Positions 16,038-25,161 are shown, counted from the stretch's first letter. The stretch is DNA of 32,346 bases from Cryomorphaceae bacterium (GCA_003566715.1 PXCF01000131.1:1-32346), one strand, 5' to 3'. Numbers and translations are program-made. Notes: generated from the letters alone by a model not told the origin.

Positions 16038-17213
16038 TTATGATGCAACGACTTCCGGAATGGGGCCTCCCTCTGTTTCTTCACTGTCTATTCGGTTATC
16101 TCTCGAAATGCTTAATATAATACCCAAAGCCATGCAGCTCACCCAAATACTCGAACCTCCGGCTGAAAGTAAGGGCAGGGTTTGTCCGGTTACCGGGAAA
16201 ATATTTACCGCCACCGACATATTGACAAAGGCTTGGAATATCAGTGCAAAACCAGCGGCAAAGACGGTGAGACTGCCGAAGTAACTGCTCGTTCGCAGCG
16301 ATATGCGAATGATTCTAATCCACAGTAAAAGATAGAAGGCAATAACAGATATACCCCCTATCAAGCCATACTCTTCCACGATGATGGCATAAATGAAATC
16401 CGACGACGACTGTGGCAGAAAGTTTTTTTGTATGCTCTTTCCCGGACCTTGTCCGAACACCCCGCCGCTGCTGATAGCCAATTTGGCCTTTTGCACTTGG
16501 TAATTATCGGATGGCTCTCCGGAGGTGAAATTGCTGATACGGGCTTTCCAGGTATCCACGCGGTTGCTCATGTTGGGCATCAACATGACCGTCATGATAA
16601 AGAGCAGTGCCGCCAACATACCCGCCCCTACCATCGCGCCGATGTATTTAACTGGGTATTTACCCACAAACAACACCAGCATGCACGACAAGAACAAGAG
16701 CGCCGCGGTAGAAAAGTTGGCCGGAAAAATCAACATCAAAATGATGCCCATAGGGACGTAAATGACCCAGCTGTTTTTCAATGTCCAGTCGTGCGATTGT
16801 CGCTTGCTCAAACTGCGCGACAGGTACAGCAACAAAGCCAAAGCTGCGAAGGCAGACGTTTGCAAACTAACCCCCAGAATCGGCACACGCAACCAGCGAC
16901 TGGCATTGGCACCACCTATTTCTTGTCCCGACTTCAAGGTTACCAGGAGAAGAACAATTGACACCCCAACGCCCAAAATAGACAAGGGGCCGAAAAAGCG
17001 GTATGGCACGCGGTGCATGAGATACAAAATACCCAAACCAATGAAAATATGCATGGCGTGCTTGGTCAGCAAATAGGTGGTTGAAACCTTTCCGTACACG
17101 AAGGCGAGGTTGGCACTGGCGCTATACACACTGAGGAAGGACCCCAGCATGATGATGCCCAGCATGACCCATATAACGCGGTCGCCTTCGATTTTTAAAC
17201 GGAATGATGACAT
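16038..17213 (-). CDS. ftsW: SEDS-family lipid II polymerase FtsW
   Basis: A 391-residue polytopic SEDS protein with about ten hydrophobic helices. With its partner penicillin-binding protein FtsI it polymerises septal glycan from lipid II. The N-terminus MSSFRLKIEGDRVIWVMLG is short and basic. The family signature is visible in GGVFGQGPGKSIQKNFLPQ (the large periplasmic loop), with the following DFIYAIIVEEYGLIGG and the late SAGGSSIWVSCMALGIILSI. It sits 39 bases after murD and 10 before murG. Its position in the dcw cluster argues for FtsW rather than RodA. Confidence 0.95.
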   Translation of the reverse strand: MSSFRLKIEGDRVIWVMLGIIMLGSFLSVYSASANLAFVYGKVSTTYLLTKHAMHIFIGLGILYLMHRVPYRFFGPLSILGVGVSIVLLLVTLKSGQEIGGANASRWLRVPILGVSLQTSAFAALALLLYLSRSLSKRQSHDWTLKNSWVIYVPMGIILMLIFPANFSTAALLFLSCMLVLFVGKYPVKYIGAMVGAGMLAALLFIMTVMLMPNMSNRVDTWKARISNFTSGEPSDNYQVQKAKLAISSGGVFGQGPGKSIQKNFLPQSSSDFIYAIIVEEYGLIGGISVIAFYLLLWIRIIRISLRTSSYFGSLTVFAAGFALIFQAFVNMSVAVNIFPVTGQTLPLLSAGGSSIWVSCMALGIILSISRDNRIDSEETEGGPIPEVVAS

Positions 17214-17235
17214 GTTAATCTATCGTTTTTGTTTT

Positions 17236-17250
17236 GCGTATGCGATACGC
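17236..17250. repeat. REP-like hairpin between murD and ftsW
   Basis: GCGTA-TGCGA-TACGC forms a 5-bp stem in the 39-base gap, inside a GGGGCGTATCGCATACGC context on the minus strand. The murD stop codon lies directly at its edge. Similar GGGGCGTAT...ATACGC units are, from memory, common interspersed repeats in Bacteroidota genomes. It is one of the larger gaps in an otherwise tightly packed cluster. Confidence 0.4.
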
Positions 17251-17252
17251 CC

Positions 17253-18593
17253 CTACAGTTGGCGAACCCAGTATTTAAATTGTTCCCCTCGGTGTTCATA
17301 ATTATCAAACAAATCAAAACTTGCGCAGGCGGGTGACAGCAAAATCGTGTCGCCTTTATCGGCCAAAGAAAACGCCATTTTTACCGCTTTCTCCATGGAT
17401 CTGGTTTCCGTGATGACTTTGACATGACCGGTAAATTCATCGAGCAACTTTTGGTTGTCTTCACCCAAACACACCACAGCCTTGACCTTACTCTCGACCA
17501 GATTCATTAATTCTGTATAGTCGTTTCCTTTATCCACGCCACCGGCAATCCAAATGACCGGCTTGCTCACGCTTTCTAGCGCGTACCAAGTGGCATTAAC
17601 GTTGGTTGCTTTAGAATCGTTGATAAAGGTGACCCCGCGAATGGAACCCAGCGATTCCAAGCGGTGCTCAATGGCGTCGAAATTGGTCAGCGACTCGCGG
17701 ATGCTTTCCTTGCGTACATGGAGCAGGCGCGCTGCCATCGATGATGCCATGCTGTTTTGGGCGTTGTGTTGGCCTTTAAGTGATAGATCTTTGATGTTCA
17801 TTGGTTTTTCTATGTTGATGTTGATGTATTGATGTTCGTCTATCCAAGCAATCGTCTCCTCCGTTTTTTTGGCACCAAAGCCCATTTGACGGCACGGCCA
17901 ACGATTGTTTTTTCTCATGATTTGTGTCCACTCATCTTCCGCATTGAAAATGAAGATGTCGTTCTCGTCCATGTTTTTAAGTAAGGAAAACTTAGCGGCT
18001 ACATAGTCTTCCATGCGGTAATTGTAGCGGTCGAGATGATCGGGACTGAAATTGGTTATGATGGCGATATACGGCTTGAATTCGATCAGGTGATCGCATT
18101 GAAAACTGCTTATTTCCAGCACATAAACGTCTGCCGGTGGCTCCTGAGCCAATAGTCTGGCAAAACTCTTTCCGATATTACCGCCTACCTGCACATTAAT
18201 ACCGCCTTGCTTCAGCAGGTGTCCGGTAAGCGCCGTTGTAGTGGTTTTGCCATTGCTGCCGGTTATGGCCACAATCTTTGCCTCGGTAAATCGCGAAGCA
18301 AATTCAATTTCCGAGACCAAGGGAATACCTGCTTCTTCAATTTTCTGAATGAGCGGCACGTGATTGGGAATACCCGGGCTCTTGACCACCACATCGGCGT
18401 TCATGATACGGGTTTCGTCGTGACTACCGCTTTGGTAGTCGATTCCGGCCTCGTTCAATTCACGGGCAAATTTGTCTTTCACCGCACCCGCATCCGACAA
18501 GTACACCTGCATCCGGTACTTGTGCGCGAGCAATGCCGCTCCTACGCCGCTTTCGCCGGCGCCCAAAATGGCGATATGTTTCCAGTGAGGCAT
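17253..18593 (-). CDS. murD: UDP-N-acetylmuramoyl-L-alanine--D-glutamate ligase MurD
   Basis: The ATP-dependent Mur ligase that adds D-glutamate to UDP-MurNAc-L-Ala. The N-terminal UDP-binding loop is LGAGESGVGAALLA. The ATP loop is ITGSNGKTTTTALTGHL (about residue 110). ISSFQCDH and TNFSPDHLDRYN follow, and FINDSKATNVNATWYAL together with WIAGGVDKGNDY are characteristic of MurD. The start is the ATG at 18593 ([14 protein letters not shown]), giving 446 residues and sharing one base with the mraY stop (TGATG). The longer frame would add 19 residues encoded inside mraY. Confidence 0.96.
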   Translation of the reverse strand: MPHWKHIAILGAGESGVGAALLAHKYRMQVYLSDAGAVKDKFARELNEAGIDYQSGSHDETRIMNADVVVKSPGIPNHVPLIQKIEEAGIPLVSEIEFASRFTEAKIVAITGSNGKTTTTALTGHLLKQGGINVQVGGNIGKSFARLLAQEPPADVYVLEISSFQCDHLIEFKPYIAIITNFSPDHLDRYNYRMEDYVAAKFSLLKNMDENDIFIFNAEDEWTQIMRKNNRWPCRQMGFGAKKTEETIAWIDEHQYININIEKPMNIKDLSLKGQHNAQNSMASSMAARLLHVRKESIRESLTNFDAIEHRLESLGSIRGVTFINDSKATNVNATWYALESVSKPVIWIAGGVDKGNDYTELMNLVESKVKAVVCLGEDNQKLLDEFTGHVKVITETRSMEKAVKMAFSLADKGDTILLSPACASFDLFDNYEHRGEQFKYWVRQL

Positions 18594-19825
18594 CAACGCA
18601 ACTTGAGGGTAACAAAGGTTAATATGGCCAGCATGATGGCGACAATCCACATACGGGTAACAATCTTGGCTTCGTGGTAGCCTTTTTTCTGATAGTGATG
18701 ATGGAGAGGCGCCATGAGGAACACCCGCCGACCTTCACCGTATTTTTTCTTGGTATACTTGAAGTAAGACACCTGCAATATGACCGATAGATTTTCCACC
18801 AAAAAGACCCCGCAAAGAATGGGAATCAAAAGTTCTTTACGCGTAGCCAATGCTAAAACTGCAATGATGCCTCCAAGGGCCAAACTGCCCGTATCGCCCA
18901 TGAATACTTGTGCGGGGTAGGCATTATACCACAGAAAACCAACACAAGCGCCCACCATGGCGCCCACGAATATGGTGATTTCACCGGCTCGAGGGATGTA
19001 CATGATGTTGAGATAATCGGCGAAAATGACCGACCCCGATACATAGGCAAATATCCCTAAGGTGAGCGCGCTGACTGCCGACACCCCAGTTGCCAGTCCA
19101 TCCAAACCATCGGTGAGATTGGCGCCATTCGACACGGCAGTAACAATAAAAATCACCAGAGGAATGAAAATAACCCAACCCAAATGCCCCCACGAAGGAT
19201 TGATCCAACGCAGAGGGGCACTGTAGTCAAGTTCATTGTTTTTTACAAAGGGAATGGTGGTTTTGGTCGACTTTTCTTCGTCGTTAAATACCGGCATTCT
19301 CTGAGCCAATTCTTCAATTGTTGCCGAAGGTGCAGGCGTTGCCTTTTGTCTGATGGTTACGTCCGGATGAAAGTACAGCATACTACCTACAATGGCGCCA
19401 AGTCCAACCTGACCAATCACTTTAAACTTGCCCTTTAAGCCTTTCTTGTCCTTTTTAAACACCTTGATATAATCGTCTAAAAAGCCAATCAGACCGGTCC
19501 AAATGGTGGTAACGAGCAAGAGAATGATATAAATGTTGTCGAGACGCGCAAAGAGCAACGTCGGAATGATGATGGAGCCTAATATGATAAGACCGCCCAT
19601 GGTAGGCGTTCCGGCCTTTTGATTTTCTCCTTTAAGACCGAGGTTCCTCACTTCCTCACCTACCTGTTTGGCGCGAATAAAGTTTATGATACGCTTTCCA
19701 AAAAGCAGAGAAATGACCAATGACGTAATCACCGCCATGGCCGTGCGAAAGGTGATGTACTTAAACACACCTGCACCGGTCAGTTGAAATTCTGCATCGA
19801 GATATTCAAATAGATAGTATAACAT
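18593..19825 (-). CDS. mraY: phospho-N-acetylmuramoyl-pentapeptide transferase MraY
   Basis: The integral membrane transferase that moves phospho-MurNAc-pentapeptide to undecaprenyl phosphate, making lipid I. Conserved motifs are GTPTMGG, the aspartate-rich [18 protein letters not shown] and [11 protein letters not shown], with the C-terminal [13 protein letters not shown]. About ten hydrophobic helices are present. At 410 residues it is longer than the roughly 360 of E. coli. The extra length lies at about residues 150-215, between a membrane helix and the NLTDGLDG helix, and contains a hydrophilic stretch. Such enlarged MraY proteins are usual in Bacteroidota. Its start and the murE stop share one base (TGATG), as do its stop and the murD start. 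Confidence 0.97.
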   Translation of the reverse strand: MLYYLFEYLDAEFQLTGAGVFKYITFRTAMAVITSLVISLLFGKRIINFIRAKQVGEEVRNLGLKGENQKAGTPTMGGLIILGSIIIPTLLFARLDNIYIILLLVTTIWTGLIGFLDDYIKVFKKDKKGLKGKFKVIGQVGLGAIVGSMLYFHPDVTIRQKATPAPSATIEELAQRMPVFNDEEKSTKTTIPFVKNNELDYSAPLRWINPSWGHLGWVIFIPLVIFIVTAVSNGANLTDGLDGLATGVSAVSALTLGIFAYVSGSVIFADYLNIMYIPRAGEITIFVGAMVGACVGFLWYNAYPAQVFMGDTGSLALGGIIAVLALATRKELLIPILCGVFLVENLSVILQVSYFKYTKKKYGEGRRVFLMAPLHHHYQKKGYHEAKIVTRMWIVAIMLAILTFVTLKLR

Positions 19826-21285
19826 CAGCTCAGTTGTTGGATGAAGGTTTGTATGACTTGACGGTCGTCAAATTCGTGACGAACACCGTTGATTTCTTGA
19901 TAAGACTCGTGGCCCTTACCGGCAATCAGCACAATGTCTCCGCTATTTGTTTGCGACAACGCAGCGAAGATGGCCTGTTTGCGGTCGGTAATACGCAGGC
20001 ATTTCTTGCGGTGAACGATTTCGACCCCCGCTTCAATGTCATCGAGAATGGCATCGGGATCTTCATCTCTGGGGTTATCGGAAGTAAAAATCACCTTCTC
20101 CGCCAAAGCCCCGGCGATGTTTCCCATCAGCGGACGCTTGTCTTTGTCGCGGTTGCCCCCACATCCCATTACCACAGTCAATATTTGATCAGGTGTTTTG
20201 AGCTCCACTATACTACTGGTTATCTTTTCAAGAGCATCAGGGGTGTGTGCGTAATCTACAATGGCAATGGCCCCATTGGGAAGTGAAATTTTTTCAAATC
20301 GCCCCACGGCAGGCTTCAACTTACTTACGTGCAATAAAACCGTATGCAAGGGCTTGTCGAGCATTTGCGCCACGGAAATAACTGCGGTAATATTACTGGC
20401 GTTAAATCGACCGTTTAGGGTACTGAAAAACTCGGTGTCCTCGGTTTTAAGTAACAGGCCATTGATGTCGTTCTCCAGTATTTTGACGTGAAAATCGGCC
20501 GGTCGTTGAATGGAAAAGCTCTTCACTTTGGCCTTGGTGCTTTGCACCATGATGGGGCCATTTTTATCGTCTGCATTGTAAATAGCAAAGGCCGAGGAAG
20601 GCAAATCATCAAATAATTTTTTCTTGGCCGCTATGTAGTTTTTAACGGTTTTATGATAGTCTAGGTGATCGTGACTAAGGTTGGTAAACAACGCCCCGGC
20701 CGGTTTCACTCCTGCCATTCGCTCTTGTACAATGCCGTGGCTGCTGGCTTCCATAAAGCAGTATTCCACACCGGCATCCACCATGCGGGCGAGGTGCTGT
20801 TGCAAATGCACGGCATTGGGCGTCGTGTGGGTCGCGGCTTCGGTAACGCCATTGATGCGTACATCGATGGTGGAAATCAGTCCACACGGATAACCCATAT
20901 CTTCAAATAACTGGTAAAGCAGTGAGGTCACGGTGGTTTTCCCGTTGGTACCGGTAATGGCCACCAAGTGAAGTTTACTGGATGGATTATCGTAAAAGTT
21001 GTCGGCACAAATACCCAAAGCCTTTTCCGTAGAGCTCACTTTCACGTAGGTCACCTCCGCGACGCGCATGCTTGGTATTTCCTCACAAATGATGCTTCCG
21101 GCACCATTTTCAATGGCTTTATTGATAAACTTATGGCCGTCCACCTGCGTGCCTCGTACCGCCACAAAGCACGCCCCACGGCGTACTTCACGTGAATCTG
21201 ACGTAATGGATGTCACATCAATATGCGTACTCCCTACCACCTCAGTGATGCCTGCTCGGTATAGTATATCGGCCAGTGTTTTCAT
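19825..21285 (-). CDS. murE: UDP-MurNAc-tripeptide synthetase MurE (meso-DAP type)
   Basis: The ATP-dependent ligase that adds the third residue to UDP-MurNAc-L-Ala-D-Glu. The ATP loop is [19 protein letters not shown]. Substrate-binding segments include [31 protein letters not shown] and [10 protein letters not shown]. The motif DNPRDEDPD ([11 protein letters not shown]) matches the DNPR sequence that recognises meso-diaminopimelate, so the wall should be DAP type rather than lysine type. Length (486) is standard. It begins 10 bases after the ftsI stop and overlaps mraY by one base. murF, which would act after it, is not in this cluster. Confidence 0.97.
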   Translation of the reverse strand: MKTLADILYRAGITEVVGSTHIDVTSITSDSREVRRGACFVAVRGTQVDGHKFINKAIENGAGSIICEEIPSMRVAEVTYVKVSSTEKALGICADNFYDNPSSKLHLVAITGTNGKTTVTSLLYQLFEDMGYPCGLISTIDVRINGVTEAATHTTPNAVHLQQHLARMVDAGVEYCFMEASSHGIVQERMAGVKPAGALFTNLSHDHLDYHKTVKNYIAAKKKLFDDLPSSAFAIYNADDKNGPIMVQSTKAKVKSFSIQRPADFHVKILENDINGLLLKTEDTEFFSTLNGRFNASNITAVISVAQMLDKPLHTVLLHVSKLKPAVGRFEKISLPNGAIAIVDYAHTPDALEKITSSIVELKTPDQILTVVMGCGGNRDKDKRPLMGNIAGALAEKVIFTSDNPRDEDPDAILDDIEAGVEIVHRKKCLRITDRKQAIFAALSQTNSGDIVLIAGKGHESYQEINGVRHEFDDRQVIQTFIQQLS

Positions 21286-21295
21286 GAATCGGTGC

Positions 21296-23284
21296 TCATT
21301 TTAGTTGTAGTTGAACCAATGCGTGTTTACTTATTTGTGTGCCCGCTGGAGGGTATTGTGCGTGTACGTTGCCATTGCCATTGATGCTGGTTTTGTAACC
21401 GGCGTTTTCCAAAAGCGCAATGGCTTGAAAACCGGGCATCCCTTTAAAATCGGGCAGTTTGTTGCGTTCCAACGATTGAAAAATCGCTTCAAGGTCTTTA
21501 ATCATCTTTGGCTGAGCAATGGCTTTAGGCGGTGTTGCCGGCATGGGCATCTCGGCAAATAGATTGTCGGCAATTTGCTTCACCACCGGCGCAGCTACTT
21601 TATTGCCGTAATAGCCAATGTCGGGATTCGGACTATTCACCACCACAATGACCGAGTATATGGGGTTGTCTGCAGGAAAATACCCGGCAAAAGACGCTTG
21701 ATATTTGGGTGCTTCGTCTTGTTTCCAGTACTCCAAGCGACAGGTACCTGTTTTTCCTGCCAAACGATAATCCTTGCTTTTGATGTTGGACCCAGTTCCG
21801 TGTGTCACGACGCGTTCGAGCAAGGCCCTTGCCTTACCAAGGGTTTCTTCGGAACACAACGAAGGATTCAGAATCGTAGGCTCAATTTTGTTGACCACGC
21901 GACCGTGGGCACGCACTTCTTTTACCAGGTAGGGCTTAACCACCACACCGTTATTAGCGATGCCGTTGTAAAAGGAGAGAATTTGCAGCGGCGTCAAACT
22001 CGTTTCGTAACCAAATGCCATCCAAGGCAAGGTGATTCCGGACCACTTCGGGTCATCGGGATGGGGAATAAAGGGCTTGCCTTCGCCTTTGATTTCCGGC
22101 TCAATGGGTTTGTGAAGACCAAATTTATAGATTCGGTCGACGAATGCACGGGGATTGTCGCCATATAAATCGTGTACGAGTTTGGCAAAACCCACGTTGG
22201 ATGAACGGGCAAATACCTCGCTTAATGGTATCTTTCCGTATCCGGCTCTTCCGTAGGCCACATTAGCATCGCGCACGGTTTGTCCGTAAATTTTCCAAAT
22301 TCCATCCTTCGTATCTACGAGTGTATTGGTATCGGCCTTGCCGTCTTCCAGCACCGCCAATAACGTTGCCAACTTAAAGGTCGAGCCCGGCTCGGTGCTT
22401 TCCCACACGGCGTAATTGCGTTTTTCGTAGTATAGACCTTGTTTGTTTCTCCCCAAATTGGCGATGGCCTTGATCTCTCCCGTAGCCACTTCCATTACCA
22501 CCGCTGTACCGTGATCGGCCTCGTAGCGCTCCACGGCACCAAGTAAGGCATGGTGAGTGATGTCTTGTACACGGGTATCGATGGTCGTTACAATGTCGAA
22601 GCCGTCGCGGGGTTCTACCAGATAACCATCATGCATGGGCTTGTAGTTACCCTTGGCGATGCGCTGCATCATTTTTCGTCCGTCTTGTCCAGACAATAAA
22701 TGAGAAAACGCCCCTTCCAATCCGGCAGTGGACGCGTGCTTGTCGTAGCCAATGGTGCGCTCCGCAATTTTGTCCAACGGCATTTTACGGAAATTTTTTT
22801 GCTCGGAAATCATTCCGCCGCGGTAGCGTCCCAACTTAAACACCGGCAATTCTTTAAGGCCAATCAGCGTGTTGTAACTGACGTTCTTCGCGATGGGCAC
22901 GTAGCGGTTGCCATTTTTTCGCGAGCTTTGTAAAAACGACGCCCATTCAGACGCCGACTTTTTCGGAAAGAATGTGTGCAGTCCGTCGGCCAGTCCACTC
23001 ATCCCCTCTTTCCAATCTCCGTCGGTAACACTCAACGGGTCGATGAAAATATCGAATACCGGCATACTGGTGGCAAGCAACTTTTGATCACTGCTGTAAA
23101 TATTGCCCCTACCGGCGGGAATGCGCATTTCTTTAATGGCCAACTGCTCCGATTGCTCGCGCAGTTCCGGTCCGTCCACAAAGACCAACAGCAGTAAGCG
23201 CAGCAATACTGCCAGGCCCATAAGGGCCGGCAGCAAAGCCAACAGCAAAATGCGTTTGTTCATATGTGAACGCGGGTCACTCAT
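21296..23284 (-). CDS. ftsI: septal penicillin-binding protein FtsI (PBP3) with PASTA domain
   Basis: A monofunctional class B transpeptidase that crosslinks septal peptidoglycan with FtsW. One N-terminal membrane anchor (about residues 9-32, LLLALLPALMGLAVLLRLLLLVF) is followed by a non-catalytic pedestal (IPAGRGNIYSSD). The transpeptidase domain carries the serine motif STFK (S301, K304), SSN in ARSSNVGFAK, and KTGT. The last ~60 residues resemble one PASTA repeat (LPDFKGMPGFQAIALLENAGY), usual for Bacteroidota FtsI but absent from E. coli. I start at the ATG at 23284, which overlaps the ftsL stop by 8 bases. A second ATG at 23263 and a TTG at 23296 are alternatives. Confidence 0.94.
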   Translation of the reverse strand: MSDPRSHMNKRILLLALLPALMGLAVLLRLLLLVFVDGPELREQSEQLAIKEMRIPAGRGNIYSSDQKLLATSMPVFDIFIDPLSVTDGDWKEGMSGLADGLHTFFPKKSASEWASFLQSSRKNGNRYVPIAKNVSYNTLIGLKELPVFKLGRYRGGMISEQKNFRKMPLDKIAERTIGYDKHASTAGLEGAFSHLLSGQDGRKMMQRIAKGNYKPMHDGYLVEPRDGFDIVTTIDTRVQDITHHALLGAVERYEADHGTAVVMEVATGEIKAIANLGRNKQGLYYEKRNYAVWESTEPGSTFKLATLLAVLEDGKADTNTLVDTKDGIWKIYGQTVRDANVAYGRAGYGKIPLSEVFARSSNVGFAKLVHDLYGDNPRAFVDRIYKFGLHKPIEPEIKGEGKPFIPHPDDPKWSGITLPWMAFGYETSLTPLQILSFYNGIANNGVVVKPYLVKEVRAHGRVVNKIEPTILNPSLCSEETLGKARALLERVVTHGTGSNIKSKDYRLAGKTGTCRLEYWKQDEAPKYQASFAGYFPADNPIYSVIVVVNSPNPDIGYYGNKVAAPVVKQIADNLFAEMPMPATPPKAIAQPKMIKDLEAIFQSLERNKLPDFKGMPGFQAIALLENAGYKTSINGNGNVHAQYPPAGTQISKHALVQLQLK

Positions 23285-23603
23285 CCTTTTTGACAATAAT
23301 TTTCGGTGGGGTTGAACTTTCTATCAGCCCCAAAGCGGAGGCTCTAAAGACCACTTTGGATCGGGCACTTTCTTTCATCAATCGGCTACGGGTGTCGATG
23401 TACTGACTGTTTAGCTCTTTCATTTCCGCCCGCATGCTTTCCATTTCGTGTACTTTAACCTCCACGCGGTGGCCACTGTAAATGGATATACCCGCGAGAA
23501 AGGCCGCATAAATAATCATCGGCCAATAGCGAATGAATTTGGGGTCGAGGAAAAACTCTCCCGACAATATCGAGCCGGCGGTATGTTTGCTTTTTTCACT
23601 CAT
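23277..23603 (-). CDS. ftsL: FtsL-like small divisome protein
   Basis: A 108-residue single-pass membrane protein. A short cytoplasmic N-terminus is followed by a membrane helix (about residues 29-45, WPMIIYAAFLAGISIYSG). A periplasmic segment (about 48-85) has heptad-like spacing (VHEMESMRAEMKELNSQY), suggesting a coiled coil as in FtsL/FtsB. The sequence itself is poorly conserved, so the call rests on size, topology and position between rsmH and ftsI, where this protein sits throughout the phylum. It overlaps rsmH by ATGA and ftsI by 8 bases. Confidence 0.85.
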   Translation of the reverse strand: MSEKSKHTAGSILSGEFFLDPKFIRYWPMIIYAAFLAGISIYSGHRVEVKVHEMESMRAEMKELNSQYIDTRSRLMKESARSKVVFRASALGLIESSTPPKIIVKKDE

Positions 23604-24508
23604 AACCGATTGGCTATTCTCATTTTCGCGCTTCTAGCCCGCGGGTTTTCTTTTATTTCTTCTTCACTGGGAATGATGGGTTTGCGGTTGACCGCCTTAA
23701 AAGGCAGTAAGCGTTTTCCAAATTCGTCGCGCACCGGTTCGTCGTCTAAATTACCACTGCGAATGAGGTGTTTAACCATTCTATCTTCCAGCGAGTGGTA
23801 AGTGATACAAACGACTCTGCCCTCCGGCAAAAGCACCTCTGCTAGCTGATCAAGGAAATCTGCCAGCGCCCCCATCTCGTCGTTGACCTCTATTCGTAAA
23901 GCCTGAAATACCTGTGCTTTGGCCGATTGGCGTTGTTTGAAGCCGTACACCCCCTCAATGATATCCACGAGTTGTCCGGTAGTCGCAAGTGGTGAAACGA
24001 CCCGTTTTTCCCCAATGGTTCGGGCCAATTGCGCCGAGCGCGGCAGTTCGCCATAGCGGGAAAAAACGCGTTGCAATTCGCTTTCGTCGTAATCATTGAG
24101 TACCGCAGCTGCGTGCAAAGGCGCATCAGGATTCATCCGCATATCAAGTGGGGCGTCGTATCTAAAAGAGAAGCCGCGTTCGGGCACGTCAAACTGGTGT
24201 GATGACACCCCGAAATCAGCTAGAATACCATTGACCTTTTTTACCGAAAACAAACGCAACGCTCTGCGGAGGTGACGAAAATTTTGTGGAACCAACGTAA
24301 AACGGCGATCATCGGGAACATTGGCTGCGGCATCGGGATCTTGGTCAAAGGCGTACAAGCGACCATTGGGGCCCAATCGGTTGAGAATCTCACGACTGTG
24401 GCCTCCACCGCCGAAAGTCACGTCGACGTAGACACCATCCGGGTCGATATTTAATCCGTCGACGGCTTCATGCAGCAATACCGCTTTATGATATACTGGT
24501 TTGCTCAT
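23600..24508 (-). CDS. rsmH: 16S rRNA (cytosine(1402)-N(4))-methyltransferase RsmH
   Basis: The SAM-dependent methyltransferase (formerly MraW) that N4-methylates C1402 in the 16S rRNA decoding centre. The N-terminal YHKAVLLHEAVDGL and SAM-binding VDVTFGGGGHSREIL are diagnostic, as are FDQDPDA, ILADFGVSSHQFD, ERGFSFRYDAPLDMRM and the C-terminal ITYHSLEDRMVK and NPRARSAKMR. Length (302) is normal. The start is the ATG at 24508 (MSKPVYHK), inside the mraZ end (23-base overlap). A TTG three codons upstream is also open. Confidence 0.96.
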   Translation of the reverse strand: MSKPVYHKAVLLHEAVDGLNIDPDGVYVDVTFGGGGHSREILNRLGPNGRLYAFDQDPDAAANVPDDRRFTLVPQNFRHLRRALRLFSVKKVNGILADFGVSSHQFDVPERGFSFRYDAPLDMRMNPDAPLHAAAVLNDYDESELQRVFSRYGELPRSAQLARTIGEKRVVSPLATTGQLVDIIEGVYGFKQRQSAKAQVFQALRIEVNDEMGALADFLDQLAEVLLPEGRVVCITYHSLEDRMVKHLIRSGNLDDEPVRDEFGKRLLPFKAVNRKPIIPSEEEIKENPRARSAKMRIANRL

Positions 24509-24968
24509 CGTTCCCAATTTGTCCCATCACATCTTCTGCCAACGCGCCAAAATCAACCGACGCATCATTGATGACTTGTTCGTACTTATCTTTATTCCAA
24601 ACCTCTATCACCGCACCTGATGCACTGAGAATGATTTCCTTATCTATTTCGGCATAAGCCGCTAAATCTTTAGGGATGAGAATCCGGCCGCTACCATCAA
24701 CTTCTACGACGCGAACACCGGCCGTGTACATTCTGATGAAATCGGAATTCTTCTTTACAAAACGATTGAGACGATTCAATTTTCCCATAACAGCATTCCA
24801 TTCGCTCATGGGATAGAGTTCTAAGCATGATTGAAAAACACTGCGTTTTATCACAAATCCTTCGGCCACGACTGGCTGCAACTGGCGCTTTAGCGCAGCT
24901 GGCAAGGCAATGCGCGACTTAGCGTCGGGCTTGCATTCATGAACTCCTATGAGATTAACTTGTGACAA
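24486..24968 (-). CDS. mraZ: transcriptional regulator MraZ, probable TTG start
   Basis: A DNA-binding regulator that forms rings of AbrB-like double-psi barrels and represses its own dcw operon in the species studied. Two MraZ repeats are visible: DAKSRIALPAALKRQL (about residues 15-30) and VEVDGSGRILIPKDLAAYAEI (about 80-105). Length (160) fits. No ATG or GTG is available before the first repeat. The only sensible start is TTG at 24966-24968 (reading SQVNLIGVHECK), since an in-frame TAA lies upstream. The promoter and candidate binding boxes lie 22-56 bases upstream. It is the first gene of the 13-gene operon. Confidence 0.92.
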   Translation of the reverse strand: MSQVNLIGVHECKPDAKSRIALPAALKRQLQPVVAEGFVIKRSVFQSCLELYPMSEWNAVMGKLNRLNRFVKKNSDFIRMYTAGVRVVEVDGSGRILIPKDLAAYAEIDKEIILSASGAVIEVWNKDKYEQVINDASVDFGALAEDVMGQIGNDEQTSIS

Positions 24969-24989
24969 AGCGGCAATGATTTAATGGAA

Positions 24990-25024
24990 CAAATATACCA
25001 CTTTGTTCCACTTTACACCACTTT
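24990..25024 (-). promoter_or_regulatory. dcw promoter with three MraZ-box repeats at 10-bp spacing
   Basis: On the minus strand AAAGTGG occurs three times at exact 10-bp spacing (plus-strand CCACTTT at 25018-25024, 25008-25014 and 24998-25004). The last copy abuts TATATTTG (24990-24997), a perfect TAnnTTTG -7 element. A further GTGG core lies at 25039-25042. MraZ boxes described in other bacteria are short G-rich repeats (AAAGTG type in Mollicutes, TGGG type in E. coli) at similar spacing. The boxes fill the region where RNA polymerase would bind, so occupancy should repress transcription. Confidence 0.8.
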
Positions 25025-25128
25025 GTTGATAACTTTTCCCACCAACATAATTTTTGATGGGTGATTTAAGATTTTAGATTAAGCGTTGACGGGAGGTGTA
25101 GGAGATTTACATTTTTGAAAATAAAAAA

Positions 25129-25161
25129 CGCCCGAACATTCAATAAGTGAACATTCGGGCG
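25129..25161. terminator. intrinsic terminator after atpC
   Basis: CGCCCGAA (25129-25136) pairs with TTCGGGCG (25154-25161), and an inner TTCA/TGAA pair extends the stem past a small internal loop. T-runs flank it in both orientations (A6 before and A8 after on the plus strand), so it can stop atpD-atpC transcription before the dcw promoter and also work in reverse. Confidence 0.88.

Noticed and set aside
16028-16084. Extended N-terminus for murG inside ftsW
   Set aside because: The extension is basic and not family-like, while the ATG at 16027 gives the canonical glycine-loop start just after the ftsW stop.
24969-25128. A small frame at 25066-25290 (minus) as a gene between atpC and mraZ
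   Set aside because: It lies across the terminator and out of frame over the end of atpC, with no conserved features.
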